Below, piece after piece: positions 1 to 8,348 of a DNA stretch of 41,622 nucleotides. This DNA comes from a bacterium (lineage in GTDB: Bacteria; Desulfobacterota; DSWW01). The first letter of the stretch is position 1; every line of letters starts with the position of its first letter. The DNA lies in the NCBI GenBank assembly GCA_015486285.1, contig WFRX01000032.1:1-41622 (forward strand), in the 5' to 3' direction. The notes below the pieces were generated by a model. It was given only the letters and a program-made list of their open reading frames with translations, ran no database searches and was not told the DNA's origin. Made by a program: the position numbers and the translations under genes.

Positions 1-2316
1 CTATTCCTCGATCTCCGGCCCGCCTGCGCCCTCCCGGAACCAGGTGACGGGGCGGAACTCGCGAGGGACGATCCCATGCTGCCTGAATTTCGGATACCCG
101 AGGACCATGGCCGTAGTGATCTTCCAGGGGTCCTTGATCCCGAGCTTCTCCTTCACGTGAGGAACCATTTCGATGACCTGGCTGAACCCGATCCAGCAGA
201 ACCCGAGCCCCAGGGAAAGGGCGGCCAGGTTCATGTTCTCGCCCGCGATGCCCGCCGCGATCTCCGGCCCGCCGATGGCTCGCTGGTCACAGGCCACAAG
301 GATCACCACCGGGGCGTCCAGGAAGGTGGGGACGTTTTTCTTCGTAATGCTCCCCATGCCGCCGACGATCACCCGGGGATCGAAGAAGCCCGGCTTCGGA
401 TCCTGCGCATAGACCGGCACGAGGCTCTTGACCATCTGGTCGTTCATATAGCTCGTGTAGAGCATGCTCAGGACGCCGTAACAGGCCTCGTTCATTTCCT
501 CGATCATCCCCTTGTCGGTGACCACGATGAACTGCCAGGGCTGGCAGTTCCCGCCGCTCGGCGCGAAGCGCCCCGCTTCGAGCACCCGGCGGATCAGGGT
601 CTCGGGGACCGGGTCCGGTTTGAAGTTCCTCACGCTCCTGCGTTCGTAAATGAGCTTCTCGACCTGGTTCCACTGATCCGGGTTCCCGTCGGCGTCTTTC
701 GGTTCGTAAGGCATCCTCGCGGGCAGCGGGTGCGGCTCGGTCTTGTAATAGCCCGAGTCCACGTGGTAGGGCTCCACGATCGAAATGGCGCCCACCGGGC
801 AGGCGACCATGCAGTTGTAGCAGCTGAAACACTCGTAGACTTCCTTCAGCCTCGGCACATCGTTCTCGCCCGTCTCCCAGGCGCGGAAGGGACAGTTGAT
901 GATGCACAGCCCGCAATGGGTGCACTTCTCCGGGTCCACCTTCATCTTGCCCATGTGCACCGTCCCGGGTGCGGGGCGCATGATCGGCTCGATGTCCTCC
1001 CAGGTCATCCCGGCCTCGGTGCCCGCCGGGGCGCCCGGCTGGGCCAATCCCTCCTGGACGACCCACTGCGTCCGGCCTCGTCGGATCCTGTCCGCCCCGT
1101 CCAGGGCCAGTACATCGTTCGTGCCGTCCTCGATCAGGGCCGCCCGGGCGTCCCGGAAGACCTTCTCGATGAAATATTCCTTGGAAAGCCCGGAGCCGCC
1201 GAAGATCTGTACGGCCTGGTTGGCCACGTTGAAGGCGGTCTCGGTAGCCATGATCTTGGATGCCATGGCGTAGTGGACGGCCACGGGCTGCATGTTGTTC
1301 GCCTGGACCGTGTTGTACACCCCGACCCTTCTGGCCAGGGAACGGGCCGCTTCCACGGATGCGAACATGTCGAAGATCTTGAGCTTCACGTTCTGATGAT
1401 CGTAGATCGCCGTTCCCCCCTGCGTCCGGCTCTGGGCGTATTCGAGGGCCTCTTCCAGGGCGGCCTGGGCGCAGCCCGTGAAGATGAGGCCCATGAAGCC
1501 GTTCGCCAGGCCCAGCTGGCTGTTGGCGAGAAGCTTGAACGTGACCGGATCCGCCGCGATCATCATGTTCTTCGGGATCCGAACATTGTCGAAGTAGATC
1601 TCCCCCTGGTTCAGGGCCCTCTGCCCGATCTTGTTCAGGGGCTTGCCGCGGCTGATCCCCGGAAGGTCCAGAGGAACACAGGCGACCCCGCCCCCCTCCA
1701 TCCCCAGGGAGGGATCCAGGGACAGGAAAAGGGCCGCGTATTTCGCGATCGTGCCGTTGCTCACCCACGCCGCCTTTGTACCGTTGATCACGTAATGGTC
1801 CCCGTCCAGGACGGCCCGTACCTGGGGGGCCACGTTCGGGTCAAGGGGACCGTCCCTGTCGAAGAGGATCCAGTCCGAGCCGTGGTCCGGTTCGGTGATG
1901 GCCCAGCAGCCGGTCATCTCCGCCTTGGTGTCGGCGCAGAACTTCCTCGTCAGCTCGTGCATCTCCTCGTGGGGCGAGAGCAGGTTCCACAGGAAGGGCG
2001 TGGTGCACACGCCCAAGCTCACGGCCAGGTCCGGCGCGGCCCAACCCTGCAATTCGGCGACCAGGGCCACACTCAAGGGATCCAGATCCATGCCCCCGAA
2101 TTCCTCCGGGAAGAACATGCTGTGGTAGCCGAGTTCGAAGCTCTGCCGCAGCACGTCCCACAGGGGCGAATCCTCGCGGATTACGTCCTCCGGGTTCGGG
2201 AGCTTGTCCAGTTCGATGGCGGCGGGTCTCCACACCTCTTGGACGAACTTCTTGGTCGCATCCCAGAGTGCGACGTGGTCTTTGGTGAGGTCTACGTTCA
2301 GCTCCCTCAGCCCCAT
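1..2316 (-). CDS. Acyl-CoA dehydrogenase / 2[4Fe-4S] ferredoxin / nitroreductase fusion
   Basis: This is a single open frame of 771 residues with three modules. Residues about 1-415 are an acyl-CoA dehydrogenase flavoprotein, with the C-terminal FGGSG and EDGTND motifs. Residues about 455-515 are a bacterial ferredoxin, with C465/C468/C471/C475 and C496/C499/C502/C506. Residues about 555-760 are an FMN nitroreductase (RRSVRNF, APSGGN). The start is ATG, with AGGAG 8 bases upstream. Where most acyl-CoA dehydrogenases have Glu-Gly-Thr this protein has Asp397-Gly-Thr, so the presumed catalytic base is Asp. By inference, electrons from acyl-CoA oxidation could pass from FAD through the clusters to FMN inside one chain, without a separate ETF. 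The substrate is unknown. It is divergent from an acyl-CoA synthetase, consistent with acyl-CoA catabolism. The last codon lies at the window edge, but the stop codon is complete. Confidence 0.88.
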   Translation of the reverse strand: MGLRELNVDLTKDHVALWDATKKFVQEVWRPAAIELDKLPNPEDVIREDSPLWDVLRQSFELGYHSMFFPEEFGGMDLDPLSVALVAELQGWAAPDLAVSLGVCTTPFLWNLLSPHEEMHELTRKFCADTKAEMTGCWAITEPDHGSDWILFDRDGPLDPNVAPQVRAVLDGDHYVINGTKAAWVSNGTIAKYAALFLSLDPSLGMEGGGVACVPLDLPGISRGKPLNKIGQRALNQGEIYFDNVRIPKNMMIAADPVTFKLLANSQLGLANGFMGLIFTGCAQAALEEALEYAQSRTQGGTAIYDHQNVKLKIFDMFASVEAARSLARRVGVYNTVQANNMQPVAVHYAMASKIMATETAFNVANQAVQIFGGSGLSKEYFIEKVFRDARAALIEDGTNDVLALDGADRIRRGRTQWVVQEGLAQPGAPAGTEAGMTWEDIEPIMRPAPGTVHMGKMKVDPEKCTHCGLCIINCPFRAWETGENDVPRLKEVYECFSCYNCMVACPVGAISIVEPYHVDSGYYKTEPHPLPARMPYEPKDADGNPDQWNQVEKLIYERRSVRNFKPDPVPETLIRRVLEAGRFAPSGGNCQPWQFIVVTDKGMIEEMNEACYGVLSMLYTSYMNDQMVKSLVPVYAQDPKPGFFDPRVIVGGMGSITKKNVPTFLDAPVVILVACDQRAIGGPEIAAGIAGENMNLAALSLGLGFCWIGFSQVIEMVPHVKEKLGIKDPWKITTAMVLGYPKFRQHGIVPREFRPVTWFREGAGGPEIEE

Positions 2317-2363
2317 GGCAACTCTCCTTTTGCGTTGGAATTGGATTCGGCCGGCCGTTGTTG

Positions 2364-2411
2364 TTGACAGAGTGGATACGAAAACTATAGCACCATATCA
2401 AGAATACACAA
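2364..2411. promoter_or_regulatory. Candidate divergent promoters of the fusion gene and the acyl-CoA synthetase
   Basis: On the plus strand TTGACA (2364-2369) is followed after 16 bases by TATAGC (2386-2391). On the minus strand TTGTGT (2411-2406) is followed after 16 bases by TATAGT (2389-2384). The two -10 hexamers share four bases, so the promoters would face each other and compete. This is seen by eye only, and the minus-strand -35 is weak. Confidence 0.35.
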
Positions 2412-2459
2412 CAAGCGGAGCTGGCGTTTTTATCGAGAAAAATCTATATTCGATGGAAA

Positions 2460-3899
2460 ATGAAAGGATCTTCACAAGTGTATTCCGTGGGAGAGGTGCT
2501 TGCATCCGAGAGCCTTGCGGTGATCGGCGCGTCCCGTGATATCTACAAGCCGGGGGCCTTGATTCTCAAGGTGCTCCAGGATGTGGGGTTCAAGGGACAG
2601 GTGGCCGGAGTGAATCCCCGAGGGGGGGAGGTTTATGGACAACCGTTGTATAAGAGCATTGAAGAGGTCCCCTTCCGGGTGGATCTTGCCCTCTTGCTGA
2701 TTCCCCCCGGATTCGTCGCCGATGCGGTTCTGGCATGTGCGAAGAAGGGGGTCAAGGGGGTTGTCATCGGTTCGGAGGGCTTCGCGGAGGCGGGGGAAGA
2801 GGGTAGACGATACCAGGAGGATCTCCGTGCAGCCTTGCGATCTACGGGGATTCGAGGGTTCGGGCCGAACACCTTGGGGATCGTGAACACGGAGACGGGG
2901 CTGACCACCTCATACTTCTCCGACGCCCGTATGCTCACCCCCGGATCGGTCGGGTTCGTGGCTCAGTCCGGGATCTTCGTCGGGGCCCTGCTGCGCTACC
3001 TGAGTTCCCTCGACGGACTCCATCTTTCCAAAGGGATGGGGCTTGGGAACAAGGTGGACGTGGATGAATCCGACGCCCTTGCCTATCTGCGGGAGGACGA
3101 GCAGACGCGGATCGTGGGGATGTATCTGGAGGATATCCGGGACGGGCGTCGCTTCCTGAAAGAGGCCCGCGAGACGGTGAGGCGAAAGCCGGTACTGCTG
3201 CTGAAGGGGGGGCGGAGCGAAGAAGGGGCCAAGGCTGTCGCCTCCCATACTGCGAGCCTCGCAGTGAATGATTCTGTCCTGGAAGGGGCCTTGCGGCAGG
3301 CCGGCGTGCTGCGCATGAGCGGGATCGACGAACTCGTCGCGACGCTGAAGGGCTTTCAATGGATGCCCTTGCCCAGAGGGGAGCGCGTTGCGCTGATTAC
3401 TTACAGCGGTGCACAGGCGATCATGAGTATCGACACGGCCATGCAGCATGGGCTTCGCATTGCACGGTTTGCCGAGCCTACGCGGAAGAAGCTTGCCGAG
3501 GTGATTGCCAGCCCGGCCAAGGCGCAAAACCCGATCGACATCTTTCCGGACATGATGGTCCACGGCTTCGAAAAGATCTCCTTGGAGACCGTGAGGGCCC
3601 TGCTGGAGGACGACGGCGTTCACGCCGTCTTCTTCATCTCCTTTGCGGTCGAGGGGAACGAACCATACAGGGCCGTGGCCGAGCTGGTCCGGCAGAAACG
3701 AACGAAGCCGGTCTTTTTTTCGCTCCTCGGCAGGAAGGATGACGTGGAGTCCTGCAAGGGATTGATCGAAGGAAACAGGATCCCCTTCTACCTGTTTCCG
3801 GACATGGGGGTGCGTGTGCTGGCCCACATGTGGCGATACGCGCGTCTCCGTGAGGCACGGAAGGTTGCGCCCGTGCCGATTGCCGGGGCGCGTGCGTGA
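2460..3899 (+). CDS. NDP-forming acyl-CoA synthetase, alpha-subunit type
   Basis: The protein of 479 residues starts with a CoA-binding Rossmann domain (SLAVIGASRD, then FGPNTLGIVN). Two succinyl-CoA-ligase-like domains follow, with a histidine in SHTASLA at about residue 263, where the phosphorylated His of this family lies. It lacks the ATP-grasp (beta) domain, so it matches the alpha subunit of ADP-forming acetyl/acyl-CoA synthetases, and no beta subunit is next to it. These enzymes interconvert acyl-CoA plus ADP and phosphate with acid plus ATP. The ATG at 2460 has no clear ribosome site. A GTG at 2478, in frame and 9 bases after AAAGGA, may be the real start. It is divergent from the dehydrogenase fusion and may serve the same catabolic route (inference). 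Confidence 0.8.
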   Translation: MKGSSQVYSVGEVLASESLAVIGASRDIYKPGALILKVLQDVGFKGQVAGVNPRGGEVYGQPLYKSIEEVPFRVDLALLLIPPGFVADAVLACAKKGVKGVVIGSEGFAEAGEEGRRYQEDLRAALRSTGIRGFGPNTLGIVNTETGLTTSYFSDARMLTPGSVGFVAQSGIFVGALLRYLSSLDGLHLSKGMGLGNKVDVDESDALAYLREDEQTRIVGMYLEDIRDGRRFLKEARETVRRKPVLLLKGGRSEEGAKAVASHTASLAVNDSVLEGALRQAGVLRMSGIDELVATLKGFQWMPLPRGERVALITYSGAQAIMSIDTAMQHGLRIARFAEPTRKKLAEVIASPAKAQNPIDIFPDMMVHGFEKISLETVRALLEDDGVHAVFFISFAVEGNEPYRAVAELVRQKRTKPVFFSLLGRKDDVESCKGLIEGNRIPFYLFPDMGVRVLAHMWRYARLREARKVAPVPIAGARA

Positions 3900-4012
3900 A
3901 CGCCGGCACGACGGGCGGGCCCGGCGTCCATCTTGATTCGGGCGTCTGCAGGCAAGGCCCTTGAAGCCGGGCCGCTTGAAGTGAGCCCCTTCGGCCGAAG
4001 GGTGCATGGAAA

Positions 4013-4118
4013 GAAGAGGTCGCCCGCCTGACAAGGAAATTCCGGCATATGGGATTGTTCCCGGGACGAGGAGTCAACCATCCCGGAAGAAAGGACGCGC
4101 CAGGCGGGCGACCTCTTC
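4013..4118. repeat. 18-bp perfect inverted repeat over the 3' end of the GalT-like gene
   Basis: The arms 4013-4030 and 4101-4118 are exact reverse complements separated by 70 bases. The arm 4101-4118 is coding sequence for the C-terminus of the GalT-like protein, and the other arm lies downstream of its stop codon. Read on the minus strand, the second arm leads into CTTCTTTCC, so the structure could end or stabilise that transcript. A separate 16-bp palindrome lies at 3987-4002. Confidence 0.75.
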
Positions 4119-5096
4119 CGGCAGGGTGTCGATGATCCACAGGTCATACATCCTCTCGAAGAAACCGGTGTCGTTCGTGTAGATCCCCTTCGGGTAAGGA
4201 CGGGAGATGAGCTTTACATGGAAGGGAAAAGGAGGGGGGGCGGCCCCCATGGGAGGGGAATAGGTGACGAGGTTGAAGCTGCCCACGCCCATGGCATGAT
4301 AGGCCTTGAGGAGTCGTGCCAGGGCCCATGAGAATGTCCGGATCTCCCCCGCCTCGAGGTCGGCCAGGGAGCCGGAACCGGGCAGAAAAACGAGGATTTC
4401 CCGGAAGCCCCGCGGGGCGAAAGAGGCCAGGACGGCTACATCCTCCTGCGCCAGGATCACCCTTTTCCCTTCGCGCACCTCTTCCCGCAACAAGGCGTCC
4501 CAGAACGCCTCGCCCTGTCCCTCCTCCCACCGAAGGCATGCCCGTGTCAATGTCTCGATGATGGGCGCGGGCCGGCTTTCGAGAAGGAGCTGAATGTGGG
4601 GATGGACGATGCTGCCCGCGGATGGGGGAAGGAAGTTCCAGACATATACGGGAAAGCGGGCGGCGGCGTCTTTGCGATGGACGGCGCGAAAGTATGCCTG
4701 GGTCAACAGCAGGCTGTCTTCTAGGGTACGCTCGCTGTATGCCTCCATCGGGATGTAGTGGGAATCGGCGAGGATGCCCACGGCATGGTATTCCCCGAAA
4801 GGGTTCTTGTTCGGAAAGAGGACGAGTTCGCCTTTCGTGAGCCTGGCCGACCCGCACAGGTCAGGGGGGAACACCGGCGTTTCGGTATCGCGCCTTTCCG
4901 GGCAGAAGGGACAGGTCTCCCGGGAACTTTGGATCAAGGCCTGGAGGTCGGCCCCGCGGGCGGCCCCGCCGGTGTGCTTGGGACGTCGTGCGCGGTCCGG
5001 GTTGATACGCGTCCAGGAGCCGAACAGGGGATCCCGCCGGTGCTCCACCCCGGCGACGACCCTTTTGCGAAAGAAGACGTTCTGCGTCGTAGACAT
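4074..5096 (-). CDS. Galactose-1-phosphate uridylyltransferase-like (HIT superfamily) protein
   Basis: The product has 340 residues. It carries a CPFC zinc-type motif at about residue 62 and HPHIQ at about residue 165, the His-x-His-x-Gln active site of the GalT branch of the HIT superfamily, in which the second His forms the nucleotidyl intermediate. GalT proteins transfer UMP between hexose phosphates, but distant members act on other nucleotide substrates, so the substrate here is open. I chose ATG at 5096. The frame stays open to a GTG at 5114, but neither start has a convincing ribosome site. No sugar-metabolism neighbours are seen. The gene is convergent with the acyl-CoA synthetase and its last codons form one arm of a long inverted repeat. 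Confidence 0.7.
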   Translation of the reverse strand: MSTTQNVFFRKRVVAGVEHRRDPLFGSWTRINPDRARRPKHTGGAARGADLQALIQSSRETCPFCPERRDTETPVFPPDLCGSARLTKGELVLFPNKNPFGEYHAVGILADSHYIPMEAYSERTLEDSLLLTQAYFRAVHRKDAAARFPVYVWNFLPPSAGSIVHPHIQLLLESRPAPIIETLTRACLRWEEGQGEAFWDALLREEVREGKRVILAQEDVAVLASFAPRGFREILVFLPGSGSLADLEAGEIRTFSWALARLLKAYHAMGVGSFNLVTYSPPMGAAPPPFPFHVKLISRPYPKGIYTNDTGFFERMYDLWIIDTLPEEVARLARPFFRDG

Positions 5097-5183
5097 GAGC
5101 AGCAAGGGTAGCACGGATTCGGCCGTAAGAGAAGACGTCCTTGACGCGGGCCGGTCTCCCGTTGCTCGGCCTGTCCCGTCGCC

Positions 5184-8100
5184 TCACTTGACGATTACGG
5201 TGACCTGGTCCGTGTCCTTCCTGCCTGCGTTGTCGGTCACGGTCAGCTTGACGGTGTACGTTCCCCTCCGGGCATAGGTATGGGAGACCTTCTGCCCGGA
5301 TCCCTTCTTCCCGTCCCCGAACCGCCATATGGTTGACTTCGCCTTCAGGCCCCACGGGAAATGTGTCGAGGAGGCATCGAACCGGATCGCCTTTCCGACG
5401 GAGATCTCGGCGTAGGGCGGGTGGGCCACCGCCTTTGTCCTCAGGAAGGTCTGGAAAAAACGTGCCTGGCCGTCGACGCACTCCACGACCTCGTCGTATC
5501 CGTCCTGGTTCAGGTCATACACGCAGGATCCCGTCCAGGAGTCGTATTCCTTGTCGATATATTCGAACTGCCGAACCGTCGGATACGCGAAGCGGCCGGT
5601 CCCGTCGTTCGCCATCAGGAGGAGTCGGCCCATTTCCGCCTTCGGCCCGAATCCGAGGCTGTAATTCCAGTAAGATCGGGTCGTGTAGATATCCGGCGCG
5701 CCGTCGCGATTGAAATCGAGTACCCTTACATCCCAGGTCAGCCGGTTGATCTTCGGCATCCTGCCGCTCCAATCCTCGAAGGTCCCGTCCGGTTTCTGGT
5801 GAAGCAGACGATCTTCTCCTCCCCTGCCTCTCAAGTCCACCTCGTTTACGAAAACGATGTCCAGGCGGCCGTCTCCGTCCGCATCCAGAAAGGCCGCATC
5901 CTTTGATTTGGTCTTCCTGGCCGGGAGAAGGCGAGAGGCATTTACGAACCTTCCCGGAGCCTCCTTGCCCTTGTTCAGGTAGAGCTGGTTGCCCATGGCC
6001 CCGCCCAGCAGGGTCGATGTCGCGCAGGCGAGGACGATATCGGGATATCCGTCCCCGTTTACGTCCCCTACGTCGCCTCCTCTTGCGGTGGATTTGACCT
6101 GCGGAAGGTATTGTTTCGACTTGTCCACGAACACGCCTTTTCCCGTGTTGATGAACAGAGAGTTTTTCTGTCGCCCCGCGGCGAACAGTCCCCTCTGCCA
6201 GTTGCACATCACAAGATCCATGTCGCCGTCCCGATCCACATCCACGGGGAGGATTTCACCGGTTCCCATGGGCGTGGGGGGCAAGGCCCTTTTCCCTTTC
6301 GCAAGTGTGAAATTCGCCTTCCCGTCATTCAGGAGGAGAACGCTCGGCTTGCCCGTGATGCCGAGGATCATGTCCCGGTCCCGGTCGCCGTCCACATCCA
6401 CGAGCGCGACATCGTCCACAACGGTTTTTCCCGGGATCAGAACGGAAGGGGCGTACACGCTCTTCCGGGTCCAACCTTTGCTTCCTTGCAGGAAGAGCAG
6501 GACGTCTCTTTCGAAGTGCTGTCCCATGGCGATGTCCGGTTTCCCGTCGCCGTTCAAGTCTCCGCCGCTGCAGCTCCATGAAACCCAGTCCGTGTACGGC
6601 AGGTTTCGTTTGACGTTGCACGTGGCGAACCGGAAGTGCTTGGGCCACTGATTCAGCCAGAGCGGCGTCTGCTCGTGACCGCTTGCGATGGTCAGGTCCG
6701 GTTTTCGGTCTCCGTTGATATCCGCGAGATCAATACTTTCCGCACCGTGGCCCATGGGCTTCGCTTTGAATATATCGGGTTTCGCCCGGAAGGCCCTCTG
6801 CCCGCCTTTGCCGGGTACGTTGATGTAGATCATGACGGAACAGGCAGTGGAACAGACGGCGAGGTCCGGGTATCCGTCCCCGGTGACATCCGTGAAATGG
6901 ACGTCGAGATTTCTCGATCGGGAGACGTCCTTGACCGCTCCGCCCATGCGATCTTTGATCCGGTATGCAGGTACCGGCCGGACCTGAAAGCGCCCTTTGC
7001 CGTTATTGACCAGGATCTGGCTTGCGCCCTTGTTGCCGAAGACGAGATCCATATCGCCGTCCCTGTCGATATCCGCCGAGGCGACCCGATAGGTCCATTG
7101 AGCGCCGGATGGGAACTGCATAGCGGCCGTCTTGTCGGTGAAACGTCCCTTTCCGTTGTTGATGTAAAGACGGTTTGGTTGCCCCGCCTTTGTCTTGGGC
7201 GGGGCGGCGTTCGCCAGGACGGCGTCCAGGTCTCCGTCGCCATCGACGTCCACGAGGTGGACATGGGTCGTCCAGAGGGATGCCTTCGGCATATGGGTGG
7301 CTGTGACATCGCGGAAATTCCCTTTTCCGTCGCCGAAGAGCAATTGACTCTGGCCGCCCAGGTTGGCGATCACGAGATCGAGATTTCCATCCCGGTTGAC
7401 GTCGCCGATGTCCACCCCCTTGCTCGCCGTGTTGCCGGGGAGATCCTTCACCGTGAAGTTGCATTTGCCGTCGTTCAGAAAGACCCGGTTGACCTGGTTT
7501 CGCCTCGCGTACAGATACCATTCGACGCGCCCTGTAGCGACGAAGTCCATGTCGCCGTCCTTGTCGAGATCGGCGGCCTCCAGGCTGGTGTAATGGTTTT
7601 TCGTGTCGTTCAGCGCCTTGCTTCTCCGGACGGGCTCGAAATTGGGCACGCCGTCTCCGTCGCGGTCCGGGCCCTGGAGATAGATCACCAGGTTGCCGAG
7701 CCCTTCGCTGTCGAGGGGAGACCAGGGCTTGGCGATCAGGAAGTCCCTCTTCCCGTCTTTGTTCATATCGACGAGGCGGATGCATGTAGCCCAGTTCCAG
7801 TCCGGCGGCACATTGTACCCCGGGGCTTCAAAGATCGCCCCTTCATACAAGAAGCCGTTCAGGATCCCCCCCGCCTTCCCATTCGGGTTCCGTACGATGA
7901 CATCCGCACTCCCGATGAAGGTGGTCTCAGGCGTTCTGGCTCGAAGGCGGGTGCTGGAAAGAACCTTGACGCCGAAGGCCTTCTTGCCGCCGACCAGGAC
8001 CTTCAATCCCTTCTTGAAATTCTTCCCCCTGAGTTCGATCAGGGTCCATCCGTGGCGGGGGCCATAGTCCGGCGTGATCGAGTTTACGACGGGGGCGCCG

Positions 8101-8285
8101 GGGTAGGACTTTGTCGCCCTGGAAGGGGCCTCGTTCTTTGTCAGCGGTGGGACGGTCAGGGGGGTGAACGGTATGGGGCGACCCGCCCTGGCGGGGACTG
8201 AAGCCAGTACAAGGATAAGGCAGAAGAGCAGGCAAACCGTCTGTCTCATATCCGTTGTTCGGGCGATACGCTTCCACAGGGCCAT
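5184..8285 (-). CDS. Exported FG-GAP/VCBS-repeat protein with IPT/TIG and PKD domains
   Basis: The protein has 1033 residues from ATG 8285, which lies 9 bases after GAGGAGGAG; an ATG ten codons upstream has no better site. The N-terminus carries a signal peptide (hydrophobic VCLLFCLILVLASVPARA). An IPT/TIG-like immunoglobulin fold follows (about residues 65-145). Most of the rest is a long series of FG-GAP/VCBS blades with Asp-rich calcium-type loops such as DMNKDGKRD, DLDKDGDMD and DINGDRKPD. The C-terminus is a PKD domain (IWRFGDGKKGSG, then VSHTYARRGTYTVKLTV). This architecture points to an extracellular or cell-surface beta-propeller protein, for adhesion or binding rather than catalysis (inference). 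It is the last gene of a minus-strand run of three exported proteins, 63 bp after the metalloprotease. Confidence 0.85.
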   Translation of the reverse strand: MALWKRIARTTDMRQTVCLLFCLILVLASVPARAGRPIPFTPLTVPPLTKNEAPSRATKSYPGAPVVNSITPDYGPRHGWTLIELRGKNFKKGLKVLVGGKKAFGVKVLSSTRLRARTPETTFIGSADVIVRNPNGKAGGILNGFLYEGAIFEAPGYNVPPDWNWATCIRLVDMNKDGKRDFLIAKPWSPLDSEGLGNLVIYLQGPDRDGDGVPNFEPVRRSKALNDTKNHYTSLEAADLDKDGDMDFVATGRVEWYLYARRNQVNRVFLNDGKCNFTVKDLPGNTASKGVDIGDVNRDGNLDLVIANLGGQSQLLFGDGKGNFRDVTATHMPKASLWTTHVHLVDVDGDGDLDAVLANAAPPKTKAGQPNRLYINNGKGRFTDKTAAMQFPSGAQWTYRVASADIDRDGDMDLVFGNKGASQILVNNGKGRFQVRPVPAYRIKDRMGGAVKDVSRSRNLDVHFTDVTGDGYPDLAVCSTACSVMIYINVPGKGGQRAFRAKPDIFKAKPMGHGAESIDLADINGDRKPDLTIASGHEQTPLWLNQWPKHFRFATCNVKRNLPYTDWVSWSCSGGDLNGDGKPDIAMGQHFERDVLLFLQGSKGWTRKSVYAPSVLIPGKTVVDDVALVDVDGDRDRDMILGITGKPSVLLLNDGKANFTLAKGKRALPPTPMGTGEILPVDVDRDGDMDLVMCNWQRGLFAAGRQKNSLFINTGKGVFVDKSKQYLPQVKSTARGGDVGDVNGDGYPDIVLACATSTLLGGAMGNQLYLNKGKEAPGRFVNASRLLPARKTKSKDAAFLDADGDGRLDIVFVNEVDLRGRGGEDRLLHQKPDGTFEDWSGRMPKINRLTWDVRVLDFNRDGAPDIYTTRSYWNYSLGFGPKAEMGRLLLMANDGTGRFAYPTVRQFEYIDKEYDSWTGSCVYDLNQDGYDEVVECVDGQARFFQTFLRTKAVAHPPYAEISVGKAIRFDASSTHFPWGLKAKSTIWRFGDGKKGSGQKVSHTYARRGTYTVKLTVTDNAGRKDTDQVTVIVK

Positions 8286-8348
8286 ATTCGGGTCTCCTCC
8301 TCGCTTGCGATTCATTTTTCGGGCGGAACGACAGGGGAATCAGGGGTG

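Noticed and set aside
76..2367. 763-codon open frame on the plus strand over the dehydrogenase fusion
   Set aside because: It lies antisense to a gene with clear domains and gives a His/Arg/Pro-rich product without motifs, as expected of a high-GC shadow.
3987..4002. 16-bp palindrome as the terminator of the acyl-CoA synthetase
   Set aside because: The RNA stem would be only 6 bp with a GGCC loop, and no T-tract follows.
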